A stretch of 41,075 bases of DNA from Candidatus Sulfotelmatobacter sp. GTDB taxonomy: Bacteria > Acidobacteriota > Terriglobia > Terriglobales > Acidobacteriaceae. Positions 23,495 through 32,137 of the stretch are shown piece after piece. The stretch spans positions 1-41,075 of the forward strand of contig JASHPL010000117.1 in assembly GCA_030038125.1 (NCBI GenBank), in the 5' to 3' direction. Made by a program: the position numbers and the translations under genes. Under the pieces are notes generated by a model. That model was not told the DNA's origin and searched no databases. It saw nothing but the letters and a program-made list of their open reading frames with translations. Numbering within the stretch: the stretch's first letter is position 1; every line of letters begins with the position of its first letter.

Positions 23495-25669
23495 CTAGGG
23501 AGACAAGTGGTAAATCACAATCTCGCTGGTTGTCCGCCAGGGAGTTGCAGAAGAAGAAATATTGCGCAACGCTTCCCCGGAAACAACGATCCAGCGCACG
23601 TGGTCGTTCGCTAGCCGGGCGCGGGCCTCGGGCTGGATATTCCCGCTCAGGAAGGAATTTACGTCGGCGAGTCTCCGATCGTACAGTTGCTTGGCTTGAG
23701 CAAGAATGTCCGCGGGTGTCGCGCCGTTGAGGCCAGCAACGGCAAAGAACGTGGAGTAAGGCTCGCTGGAAAAATAGCCGTCCAGACCGGTCATGGCCAT
23801 GATGGCAAAATTCGTAGTCTGGCTCGAAGTGCCGAGAATTGGACGTTCGGTGAGGCTGTCAGGCAGATAGGCGATGACGTCCTCCCGGTCGGCAGAAGCC
23901 TGAATGTCATGCAATGCTCGCGCCGTTTCCTGACTGAATTCGACTCGCTGCGAAAAGTTGAACGATGCCAGCGCCTGCATCCATATCAGACCGAGCACGC
24001 CCCACAACGCAGCCGCCGCCCAACTCCTCTGGTTTCGGGTGAGCCATCCATCGATTGGGCGAATAGAGAACAGCGCAAGAATCCAAATCGACGGCTGAAT
24101 GAAAATAATCGCCGTGCCTTCGAATGCGTTGTACGGGAAGAAAATGCCGACCACGGATGAAACGAGGAACACGAGTGCGAGCAACATTGCGAGGCTGCGA
24201 CGATTTTCTTCGCCCAGATCGAGGTGAGTCATCGCTCGAACCCCGAATAGCCGGAATCCGTAGGCAAAGATCGGCAGCATGAGGAGCGCAGCCCACGGAA
24301 CAAGCCGCATCGGCAGTACGTGAATTAATTCCGGACCCCATACCGCAGATGGAAACTCGAGGTTAGGTCCTCGGAAAGGAAATCCCGGTGCATTGTTGTG
24401 AAAGCCCGACAGAAGCATGGCCGACAGAACAGGCAAGCTGCCGATCAAAAGAAATAGCGCTAGCCAGAAAAGATCGGCTGCTTGGCGCTGCGCCCGCCGT
24501 AGAACAAATAGCACCGCGCCCAACACCGCCATACCACCGAAAGTGGCGGACAGTGTGAAGTTGAACCCGCTCATCAATCCCAGCAACAGCCCGGCAACTG
24601 CCCAGTTGCGGCGAGACACACCGCGCTGTAGGAGGGTTGTTATGGCGGCCAAAGAGAGTAGCAGGCCGTGACAATGCGCCGGTCGGTGAACCAAGGGCAG
24701 AATCGAATCCACGCCATCCCATGAGGTCCAGTTCGAAAACAGCGCGGCGCGGAAAGCTGCAAAGTGTCCCGCATGAGAGACCGATTGCAAAGCCCCCAAA
24801 GACCAGCCCAGACCGCCTCCGCCGAGAAGCAACAGAATGCCTAAGACCCCACCCCGCGTTGTCCCCGCCAGTTGCTTCCCTACTCGATATGCCAACGCAC
24901 CTAACAGAAAATACAGAAACACCGGGTAGCACCGGAAATAGAGATCGAACAAATTCGTGGCAGCAAGGTGCCACGCGTGTTGGGAACTCAAAGTGAGCGC
25001 AAGCGCGAGATCGTCGAAGTAGTGGTAAACGGGGGCGCGAAGTCCAGAGACGATAAAGTTATCAGGCGGTATATGCAACAAAAGTCGCTGCAGAAGAGTG
25101 ACGTGGAATAGAGGATCTTTACCGGCAGGACCATAGAAAACGAATTCGCGGCCGGAGAATCTCCCGCTTTTCCAAAGAAAAGGCGCAATGGCGAGAGCGA
25201 CGACGCATCCGGCCAGGATGGTTTCATAAGCTTCAGCGGAGGCAAGCAGAGGAGCAGGCTCGAATCTGCTGCTGCGCAGGGCCATCACAATGATTCCGGC
25301 AACCGAGAGCATCGCGACAAAATAGAAAAAAAAACTGCTCATCGACGCGCGAGCAAAAAGATCAAAAGCCGTCGTGATCGAAGCGATCCCAAAAATCACG
25401 CTCAGAAGCCAGTACAAACCGTTTGGGAGATTGCCGAGACTCAGCAGCAGATAACCCGGGAAAAAGAAGAGAAGGACAAAACATAGAATGCCCAATACTG
25501 CGCCGCGCGGAGCATCCGAAAGTACGACGGGCAAAACCAATAGCATGACCAGCAGAATGAAAACCGCGAATTGATGGAGGACGAATTTGTTTTGACGAGA
25601 ATTCTGCACAACTTCAGCGAGAGACCCTATTCGATTGTGATAGCGAGGTTGCAATCTTAGCACGCCCAT
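23495..25669 (-). CDS. Large multi-pass membrane protein, GT-C-like
   Basis: A 724-residue integral membrane protein with about 12-14 hydrophobic segments and a soluble C-terminal region of about 140 residues. The first large loop between helices, GREFVFYGPAGKDPLFHVTLLQRLL, contains the D-P-x-x-H/F type signature seen in GT-C glycosyltransferases, and SGLRAPVYHYFDD follows. The C-terminal soluble part (ALHDIQASADREDVIAYLPD to the end) resembles the extracytoplasmic domain of such transferases. Start is put at ATG 25669; a TTG ten codons earlier cannot be excluded. It precedes the glycan operon on the same strand after a 299-base gap. A likely job is transfer of polyprenyl-phosphate-linked sugar made by the ArnC-like enzyme. 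The family is inferred. Confidence 0.72.
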   Translation of the reverse strand: MGVLRLQPRYHNRIGSLAEVVQNSRQNKFVLHQFAVFILLVMLLVLPVVLSDAPRGAVLGILCFVLLFFFPGYLLLSLGNLPNGLYWLLSVIFGIASITTAFDLFARASMSSFFFYFVAMLSVAGIIVMALRSSRFEPAPLLASAEAYETILAGCVVALAIAPFLWKSGRFSGREFVFYGPAGKDPLFHVTLLQRLLLHIPPDNFIVSGLRAPVYHYFDDLALALTLSSQHAWHLAATNLFDLYFRCYPVFLYFLLGALAYRVGKQLAGTTRGGVLGILLLLGGGGLGWSLGALQSVSHAGHFAAFRAALFSNWTSWDGVDSILPLVHRPAHCHGLLLSLAAITTLLQRGVSRRNWAVAGLLLGLMSGFNFTLSATFGGMAVLGAVLFVLRRAQRQAADLFWLALFLLIGSLPVLSAMLLSGFHNNAPGFPFRGPNLEFPSAVWGPELIHVLPMRLVPWAALLMLPIFAYGFRLFGVRAMTHLDLGEENRRSLAMLLALVFLVSSVVGIFFPYNAFEGTAIIFIQPSIWILALFSIRPIDGWLTRNQRSWAAAALWGVLGLIWMQALASFNFSQRVEFSQETARALHDIQASADREDVIAYLPDSLTERPILGTSSQTTNFAIMAMTGLDGYFSSEPYSTFFAVAGLNGATPADILAQAKQLYDRRLADVNSFLSGNIQPEARARLANDHVRWIVVSGEALRNISSSATPWRTTSEIVIYHLSP

Positions 25670-25799
25670 GTTGCCGGATACTGATTGGCGCGCGGGCAAG
25701 TCGCGGTCGGCTCACATTATGTGCAAACCTTCGGAGAGTTTTCTGGAACAATCCGCCGAAATGAACCTTAGCTAAATTTTTTTACCATTTCAGCCAAAA

Positions 25800-25828
25800 T
25801 TGCGCGGATCCCACAAACATCATAGAAT
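25800..25828 (+). promoter_or_regulatory. Promoter of tRNA-Val
   Basis: TTGCGC (25800-25805) and TAGAAT (25823-25828) with a 17-base spacer lie 11 bases before the tRNA 5' end, a typical tRNA promoter layout. Confidence 0.65.
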
Positions 25829-25839
25829 CGAGAAACGAT

Positions 25840-25917
25840 AGGCCCGTAGCTCAGTTGGTCTAGAGCGCTTCCTTGACACGGAAGAGGTCGATGGTTCGAA
25901 TCCATTCGGGCCTACCA
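25840..25917 (+). tRNA. tRNA-Val (anticodon GAC)
   Basis: A full cloverleaf can be folded. The acceptor AGGCCCG pairs with CGGGCCT, followed by discriminator A and an encoded CCA. The D arm is GCTC...GAGC. The anticodon stem CTTCC/GGAAG encloses the loop TTGACAC, so the anticodon is GAC, valine. The T arm is GATGG-TTCGAAT-CCATT. The gene stands alone on the plus strand between two protein genes. Confidence 0.95.
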
Positions 25918-26119
25918 TCATTTTCCATCACTTAGCGCTGTCATTGAGTTTCCCGCGCAATTTTCTACCTGTGATTTCCTACCTGTCTTCTCGCTATCTG
26001 ACCCCGAACCGTGAACCATGACGTGGAGGCGATTCGCCCAGCAGTCTTGGATTGACGCTTCCCAAGACCTTGGCGGCATCGCGAGGCTGGATTTAGACTT
26101 CACTAAACACTTCGCCGCT

Positions 26120-26749
26120 ATGAGCGTTTCGACGCGCGAACCACGGTGGCCCGCTTTCCTCGCCATGCTGTCGGCTGCCGGGGTCTTCTGGGCCCTGCCC
26201 GAGCCCCTTTCGGTGGGGCCAGGCTGGCTGCTACTGGCGGTGATCTTCGTGCTCATGATTCCCATCGTGATCACGAATAGCCGCGGCTACTTCAAGATCA
26301 CGCGAATGTTGACCTTTGCCGCGCTCGGCCTGATCACCCTGGCGATGATCGCCTCGCTCATCTTCCTCATTCAGGGAATTCCCGCACATCGCGAGACGCC
26401 TAGGGCGCTGTTACGTTCGGCCCTGGCATTGTGGATCACCAACATCCTGGTCTTCGCCTTGTGGTACTGGAAGTTGGACGCTGGCGGTCCCTTGGGGCGC
26501 GATCATGCTCGCTGCAAGATCGCCAGCGCGTTTCTCTTTCCGCAGCTTTCGAGCAACCGCGAGGACTACGACGGCTGGTCGCCGCAGTTTCTCGACTATC
26601 TGTTCGTTGCATTCAACACGAGCACCGCCTTTTCGCCGACCGACACTGCCGTGCTCTCGCGATGGGCTAAGCTGGCAACTATGCTGCAATCGCTCATTTC
26701 CCTGGCGATTCTCGTCCTTCTCGCGGCCCGTGCGGTGAACATTCTCTAG
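26120..26749 (+). CDS. DUF1345-like membrane protein
   Basis: A 209-residue protein with five to six predicted transmembrane helices (for example WLLLAVIFVLMIPIVI, LTFAALGLITLAMIASLIFLI, ALALWITNILVFALWYW, and a final LQSLISLAILVLLAARAVNIL). The C-terminal YLFVAFNTSTAFSPTDTAVLSRWAKL segment matches the conserved end of the DUF1345 family, whose function is unknown; the loop in front of the last helix resembles a pore loop of small ion channels. The ATG at 26120 is chosen as the start before the first helix, without a clear ribosome-binding site; an upstream ATG at 26018 would add 34 polar residues. No operon partner is evident. Confidence 0.7.
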   Translation: MSVSTREPRWPAFLAMLSAAGVFWALPEPLSVGPGWLLLAVIFVLMIPIVITNSRGYFKITRMLTFAALGLITLAMIASLIFLIQGIPAHRETPRALLRSALALWITNILVFALWYWKLDAGGPLGRDHARCKIASAFLFPQLSSNREDYDGWSPQFLDYLFVAFNTSTAFSPTDTAVLSRWAKLATMLQSLISLAILVLLAARAVNIL

Positions 26750-26939
26750 AAGGCGCGCCAGTCACTTACTTCACTTCGGTATTCGCCCATTCGACCGTGT
26801 CTATTGAGGGCTCCAACCGCGAGCAATTCCAGCCTTGTCGGGAAACCAGGCCGTCACGTTTCGCCGGTCTGATTTGTTAATCACGATAATTTCTGCGAGG
26901 GTCATGCCAAGTGTGTTGGGTCCCGGGTTATTCCATTGC

Positions 26940-29006
26940 TTACCAGATCACGACCCGCTTGTCCGTAGGTAGATAGAGCGCTTCTTCCGGCTTCACGTCG
27001 AAAGCTTTATACCAGGCATCGACGTTGCGCACGGTTTCGGCACGATATTCGCCGGGAGCATGGGGATCAGTCAATACTCGCTCGCGCAGCGCCTCATCCC
27101 GGATATTTGTCCCCCAGTTCTGTCCAAAGGCGATGAAGAATTGTTGATCGCCCGTGAATCCGGACTGCGTCGGCGCCGGCTTACCTGCGAGCGTAGCGTG
27201 AAACCCGTCGTAGGCCGCGGAAATTCCAGCCAGGTCCGCAATGTCTTCTGCCAGCGTTTGCTTGCCATTGACCGAAAGATCAGGAAAGGGCTTGTAGGTG
27301 TCGTATTGCGCGGCGAGAGCAGCCGTGGAAGCCTCAAAATGCTTCAGGTCCTCAGGAGTCCACCAGTTCCGCAATTGTCCCTTAGCGTCGAACGTACTAC
27401 CTTCTGTGTCGAAGGTGTGACTGATCTCGTGGCCCATAATCGAGCCGATTGCCCCATAGTTGACGGCAGGCGGGGCTTTCGGATCATAGAAGGGCGGCTG
27501 CAAAATCGCTGCGGGAAAATTCAGCGCGTTCTGCAAAGGAAGATTCACCGCGTTCACAGTCTGCGGCGTCATCGACCACTCTTTGCGATCGATCGCCTTT
27601 CCGAGGCGCGCGACTTCGCGTTGATAGCGCGCGAGACTGCCTCTCCAGAGATTGCCAAAGATGTCGCCGGGCTTGACCTCGTAATTGGAATAATCCTGCC
27701 AGGTTTCCGGATAACCGACGCCAACGTACAGCGCGGCCAGCTTAGTTTCAGCTTCTGCTCTGGTCGAAGGGTTCATCCAGGTCAGCGCTTCGATGCGCTG
27801 GTGAAAATTCGCAATCAGCTTGCTGACCATGTCTTCGGCCTGAGCCTTGGCTTGCGGAGAAAAATATTTTTGTGCATAAACTTTGCCGACTACATCGCCG
27901 AGTGACCGATTCACAACCATTACAGCGCGCTGCCAGCGCGGACGCTGTTGTTGCGCGCCGAGTAATTCTTTGCCGAAAAAGGCAAATCTTTCGTCTGCCA
28001 ACGACTTTGGGAGAGCATCCGTGTACTCCTCCACGAGATGGAAGGCAAGCCAGTCCTTCCACGTATCCAGCGGAGTGGAGGCGACCAGCGCCGACTCGCC
28101 CTTAAACGCCTCCGGCTGCCACACAATGAAGCGGGAAATGTGGCTCAGCCCGGCCCCGGCGAAATACTCATCCCAGTCGAGGCCAGGAGCATTTTTCGCA
28201 AAATCATCCCGGCCCCACGTGTTATCGGCCTTATGAATATCTTCGTTCTCCGCCAGGCTGCGATGCGACTGCGCGATCGCATGTTCCAGTTCAATGACGT
28301 GCGAGGCGCGAGCGTCGGAATCGGAGAATCCGGCAAACTTCATCATGGCGGCGATGTGCGTCTGATACTTCGCACGAAGTTCGCGCATGTGCTCGCTGTC
28401 GGAGAGATAATATTCACGATCCGGCAACTCGAGTCCGCCCTGCAGCAAGTAAGAAGTGTAGGCCTCCGAATCGTGGAACCCAGGAGCTACCCACAAGCCA
28501 AAAAGATTGGGTGTATGAAAGTTGGTGTTGTTGAGCGCGTCGACGTCTGCTCGCAATGTCTCGCCTAGATGGCGGGCCAATTCTCGCTTGCCGTGGATAC
28601 CAGCAATCGCATCGAGATGCGGGCGCAGGGGGGCGAGTCCTTTGGCCTCAATTGCCGACTCATCCATGAAAGAGTTGTAGAGGTCGGCGACCTTGCGCAA
28701 ACTTGATCCCGGCTGCGCATTCGACTTGGCGATGTCCTCAATCAGGCCTGCCGTTCTTTTATTGCTTAGATCAGCGAGCCGGGTGAAAACATCGACTTCG
28801 GAGCGATCCGGCGGAATTGTTGTGCGTTTAATCCACTCGCCATTCGCATACAAGTAGAAATTGTCGCCGGGTTTGATGGAACGATCCATATTCTGAATCG
28901 CGATGCCGTGAATCTCCCGCATGGGAGCGTTCTGGGCGATGAATGGGAGAGTGAAGACTGCCATGCTGACGAGCAACAGCGTGATGAATGTAAAGATTGC
29001 TTTCAT
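26940..29006 (-). CDS. M13-family zinc metallopeptidase (neprilysin/PepO-like)
   Basis: A 688-residue exported zinc endopeptidase. The ATG at 29006 has GGAG eight bases upstream and begins a signal peptide (MKAIFTFITLLLVSMAVFTLPFI). The mature region opens with the M13 N-domain hallmark KPGDNFYLYANGEWIKRTTIPPDRS. The catalytic site is H526-E527-I-S-H530 (GHEISHTFDTEG) with third ligand E587 and D591 in LAEDIADLAG, and the substrate-binding motif VNAVNLPLQNALNFPAAIL matches NAYY. Length and motif order are normal; the usual C-terminal C-x-V-W box is degenerate here (RVVIW). It likely sits in the periplasm or on the outer membrane and cleaves peptides. It is transcribed alone. Confidence 0.93.
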   Translation of the reverse strand: MKAIFTFITLLLVSMAVFTLPFIAQNAPMREIHGIAIQNMDRSIKPGDNFYLYANGEWIKRTTIPPDRSEVDVFTRLADLSNKRTAGLIEDIAKSNAQPGSSLRKVADLYNSFMDESAIEAKGLAPLRPHLDAIAGIHGKRELARHLGETLRADVDALNNTNFHTPNLFGLWVAPGFHDSEAYTSYLLQGGLELPDREYYLSDSEHMRELRAKYQTHIAAMMKFAGFSDSDARASHVIELEHAIAQSHRSLAENEDIHKADNTWGRDDFAKNAPGLDWDEYFAGAGLSHISRFIVWQPEAFKGESALVASTPLDTWKDWLAFHLVEEYTDALPKSLADERFAFFGKELLGAQQQRPRWQRAVMVVNRSLGDVVGKVYAQKYFSPQAKAQAEDMVSKLIANFHQRIEALTWMNPSTRAEAETKLAALYVGVGYPETWQDYSNYEVKPGDIFGNLWRGSLARYQREVARLGKAIDRKEWSMTPQTVNAVNLPLQNALNFPAAILQPPFYDPKAPPAVNYGAIGSIMGHEISHTFDTEGSTFDAKGQLRNWWTPEDLKHFEASTAALAAQYDTYKPFPDLSVNGKQTLAEDIADLAGISAAYDGFHATLAGKPAPTQSGFTGDQQFFIAFGQNWGTNIRDEALRERVLTDPHAPGEYRAETVRNVDAWYKAFDVKPEEALYLPTDKRVVIW

Positions 29007-29281
29007 GTAGGGGCTCCGAAGGGCTCCAATAGAAGCCAGTCTCGTTTGACGCAAACCTAACAGTCTATGCTCGTTAATGGATTCTGTCAGGAAATGAGCG
29101 CACCGACTTAGACGTTTTTCGCGCGCTTGCGTTTGAATGAACTCGGCCCCAGTATGCGCGACTCACTCAAGAATGGGATGCGAGATTTTCGGGAATTACA
29201 GCGCATCCTCAGAATCGCAGGTGGCCATTGGACTTGAGGATCCTCTCGGTGGAAAGCGTCAACCTACGAACCGCGGCCAGC

Positions 29282-30004
29282 TTATCGTCCCGCTGGCTTG
29301 TAGTTCTCGGGAATTTCGAACATGGCCGCGTTCGGCTCAGCGCGCGAGACCTGAGTGACCGCTAAAGTAACTGAGCCGGTCCTCGGATCGTTATGCTTGA
29401 TCAGCATATTGATGCGCAGGTCTTCTGAATACCAGTATTCATCAACGACAACCACCTCGTGTCCGGTGCCACTGGCTTCGGCGGGAATGGTCTGTGTCTC
29501 TCGCACGCCATGGACCGTCATCCCCTCCATTCCGCTGGTTCCCAGATCTTCTTTTCTTGTGAAGTCATTTGCAGGAAGGGCATTGCCGGTTGGCGAGGCC
29601 TCTTGAAGAGCGGGAGGAACTGTCGAGGGCGGATGGTTCACGATCGTGGTCCAGAAAGTCTTGGCGTTGGGGTCAACCATGACCGACATTCGATTTTGTG
29701 GATCATATAAATGAATGCGCCGGACTCGCGGCGTGTCGTGGCTCGAAACCGGGATCAGTTCTCGCGCTTCGTTGTGGATACGACCTTTACTGTCGCGGCC
29801 AATCTCCCGTATGGATTTGACTTGAATGACAGCGCCGTTGGGTTGAACCATCGAGCGTTGCACATCGATTACGGCGCTGAATGGCGCTTTTGGAACCGGA
29901 GTGACAAAAATATCGGGTCCCTGAGCCGACACACAAGGAACTGCGGTAAAAGCGGCCAGAACAGAGGCGCAGAAGAGAGTGGTCAGAGAGAATCGCCGAT
30001 CCAT
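29282..30004 (-). CDS. Exported protein of unknown function
   Basis: A 240-residue protein with a strong start: GGAGGGTGCCT-ATG at 30004, then a signal peptide (LTTLFCASVLAAFTAVPCVSA). The mature protein reads as a series of short beta strands (APFSAVIDVQRSMVQPNGAVIQVKS, RRIHLYDPQNRMSVMVDPNAKTFWTTI, HEVVVVDEYWYSEDLRINMLIKH) and ends IPENYKPAGR. I do not recognise a named family, though the shape is that of small secreted beta-sandwich proteins common in Acidobacteria. Its partner gene lies divergent on the plus strand, 106 bases away, so a shared regulatory region is possible. Confidence 0.75.
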   Translation of the reverse strand: MDRRFSLTTLFCASVLAAFTAVPCVSAQGPDIFVTPVPKAPFSAVIDVQRSMVQPNGAVIQVKSIREIGRDSKGRIHNEARELIPVSSHDTPRVRRIHLYDPQNRMSVMVDPNAKTFWTTIVNHPPSTVPPALQEASPTGNALPANDFTRKEDLGTSGMEGMTVHGVRETQTIPAEASGTGHEVVVVDEYWYSEDLRINMLIKHNDPRTGSVTLAVTQVSRAEPNAAMFEIPENYKPAGR

Positions 30005-30109
30005 AGGCACCCTCCGGCGGACGATTGTCAGCATAGGATACTGTGATTGCCCGCACTTTGGAAGCCTGCCAGAAGAATTAGAATCGAGCCTTCTAAATTG
30101 GAGTTTCGA

Positions 30110-31465
30110 ATGGAACCATTCCGTTTTCATCTATTCTTATGCACCCAGCCGAAGCCTGAAGGCGTCGTATCGTGCCCCTCGCACGGTTCACTTGCTGTGT
30201 TTGAGGCGCTCGATCGCGAGATCCAATCACGCGGGCTCACGAAGGAAGTTCAGCTAACCACCTGTGGCTGCATGGGCTTGTGCGATGAAGGTCCGGTGAT
30301 GGTTGTCTATCCGAAGGGCGTGTGGTATCGGCATGTGCAAGCTTCGGACATAGCAGAAATTGTGGACTCGCAACTCGCCAGGGAGAAACCGGTCGATCGT
30401 CTTGTCTGGAACGACGCGCTGGCCATGAAGGCCATGTCGATCGAGCACGCAGAAAAGTTCCGGACCGCGATGGCCGCCCGCGATAAAGGTGGCATGCTTC
30501 CCGATCATCTCGAGCAAATGATCCGCGCCTTTCAGCCCAGCCGTTGCGTTCTGACCGCGCTTGAACTTGATATCTTCACCGCGGTTGGAGATGGAGCCAG
30601 CGCAGAGGAGATCGGGAGCAAGATTGATGCAAACGCCCGTGCCGTAAGCATGTTGCTGAATGCGCTGGTTTCGCTCGGACTTCTCACAAAGACGGGCGAG
30701 CTGTATAAGAACACGCCTGAGTCGGAGCGATTCTTCACGCAAGCCTCCAAAGATAATCAGCGCAATGGCCTGCTGCACACGGCCAATATCTGGCATAGCT
30801 GGAGCACCCTGACCGACGCCGTGCGCCATGGGACCTGCGTCCCGCTCGAACGCCGCGATACCGCTGAATGGATGCAGAATTTCATCGCCGGCATGCAGCG
30901 CAATGCCAAACATCGCGCCCCGCTCGTGGTTAAGAGCTTGGGCACTGTTGGAATTCGGCGCATTCTCGACTTGGGCGGCGGCTCGGGCGCTTATTCGATC
31001 GCTTTTGCGAAAGCCTCGCCCGAAGTTCATTGTGACATTCTTGATTTGGCGGAGGTCGTTCCGCTGGCCTGGGAATATGTAAAGAAAGCCGGCGTTTCAT
31101 CGCAGATCAGCCTGCGCCCCGGAGACATGTTGCACGACGATTTTGGCTCTGGCTACGACGTGATCATGCTGAATGCCATCTGCCACATGTTTTCTGAAGA
31201 GGAGAATCGAAACCTGTTTCGGCGCGCGCGGCGCGCGCTCGCTCCGAATGGCAGGCTGGTAGTGCAGGACTTCATTCTTAACAATGAAAAAACCGCCCCA
31301 CAGCAGGCCACGTTGTTTGCGCTAAACATGCTGGTTGGTACAAAGTCCGGCGCCAGTTACAGCGAAGCCGAATACACGGCGTGTATGCAGGAAGCGGGAT
31401 TTTCCGAAATCTCTCGCATCAATTTGCCCGGGCCCAGTGATCTGATTGTGGGCCGAGCGGAGTAA
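30110..31465 (+). CDS. [2Fe-2S] thioredoxin-like ferredoxin fused to O-methyltransferase
   Basis: A 451-residue two-domain protein. Residues 1-85 form a thioredoxin-like [2Fe-2S] ferredoxin: C11-x10-C22 and C54-x3-C58 within TTCGCMGLCDEGPVMVVYPKGVWY, the family signature; an extra cysteine sits at 52. Residues about 138-210 form the winged-helix dimerisation part typical of plant-type/COMT O-methyltransferases (ALELDIFTAVGDGASAEEIG). The SAM domain has RILDLGGGSGAYS (near 284), and VVQDFILNN near the end of the sheet. The ATG at 30110 follows GGAG with a good gap. The ferredoxin suggests electron supply to the methyltransferase or to a partner; no substrate is evident. The fusion seems intact, with no frameshift. 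Confidence 0.88.
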   Translation: MEPFRFHLFLCTQPKPEGVVSCPSHGSLAVFEALDREIQSRGLTKEVQLTTCGCMGLCDEGPVMVVYPKGVWYRHVQASDIAEIVDSQLAREKPVDRLVWNDALAMKAMSIEHAEKFRTAMAARDKGGMLPDHLEQMIRAFQPSRCVLTALELDIFTAVGDGASAEEIGSKIDANARAVSMLLNALVSLGLLTKTGELYKNTPESERFFTQASKDNQRNGLLHTANIWHSWSTLTDAVRHGTCVPLERRDTAEWMQNFIAGMQRNAKHRAPLVVKSLGTVGIRRILDLGGGSGAYSIAFAKASPEVHCDILDLAEVVPLAWEYVKKAGVSSQISLRPGDMLHDDFGSGYDVIMLNAICHMFSEEENRNLFRRARRALAPNGRLVVQDFILNNEKTAPQQATLFALNMLVGTKSGASYSEAEYTACMQEAGFSEISRINLPGPSDLIVGRAE

Positions 31466-31527
31466 GCGGAATTAGGATTTCAGACAGCAGCAAGGCTCCC
31501 TAGTCGCGCAACCTTCGAACACTGCCT

Positions 31528-31998
31528 CTAGCTCGTGGCCAAATATCTCTCCACTACACGCGCGCAGGCCTCCGCAAATTCTTGTTCAGGCTTGGTGAAG
31601 GTACTTGGGAAATAGCTCTCGATGTCGAGCTCACCCGCCAGCTTGCCTCTTACGAAAATGGGCACAACAATTTCGCTGCTCACCATCGACGATCCGGCGA
31701 GATAACGCGGGTCGTTGGAAACATCGTCCACCACCACGATCTTGCCAGTGCGCGCTGCAGCGCCGCAGAGCCCGGTATTAAGAGGAATGCGGGCGTTTGG
31801 AGTAAAGCTGCCCACGAACGGCCCTACGACTAGCACGTTCTCATCCTCGGGGTCGACGAGATAGAACCCCACCCAGTTGTAACGCGTCATCTTTTCGTGG
31901 AGGTGCTGAGCGATATGCTCCATCAGGGACATGGCATTGAGAGCTGTTTTAGAGAAGTGCTGAAATTCCCGAAGTAGTTCCTCGTGCACTGCCGTCAT
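31528..31998 (-). CDS. GAF-domain protein
   Basis: A 156-residue single-domain GAF protein, with MTRYNWVGFYLVDPED, GPFVGSFTPNARIPLNTGLCG, and SSEIVVPIFVRGKLAGELDIES. It resembles free methionine-(R)-sulfoxide reductase, but only the first catalytic-loop cysteine (C78 in GLCG) is present; the second one in the HIACD-type loop is replaced (RYLAGSS), so that activity is not supported. A small-ligand sensor or adaptor role is more likely. GAGG is eight bases before the ATG at 31998. It converges with the ferredoxin-methyltransferase gene and is 139 bases from the short LacI-type gene on the same strand. Confidence 0.85.
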   Translation of the reverse strand: MTAVHEELLREFQHFSKTALNAMSLMEHIAQHLHEKMTRYNWVGFYLVDPEDENVLVVGPFVGSFTPNARIPLNTGLCGAAARTGKIVVVDDVSNDPRYLAGSSMVSSEIVVPIFVRGKLAGELDIESYFPSTFTKPEQEFAEACARVVERYLATS

Positions 31999-32137
31999 CT
32001 TTCAACCTCGCGTCGAGCGTCAGGACGGCTTGGGGCGCTCGATAGGATTAAGGCGTATCGAGATCAGTCTACGCGCAGAAGCAACGTTCCAGAAAGCTGA
32101 CGCGGTTGATGCGTGAGATCCGGCGTATATCCTCATC

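Noticed and set aside
31528-31998. Calling the GAF protein free methionine-(R)-sulfoxide reductase
   Set aside because: Only one of the three catalytic-loop cysteines is present; the HIACD-like loop is replaced by RYLAGSS.
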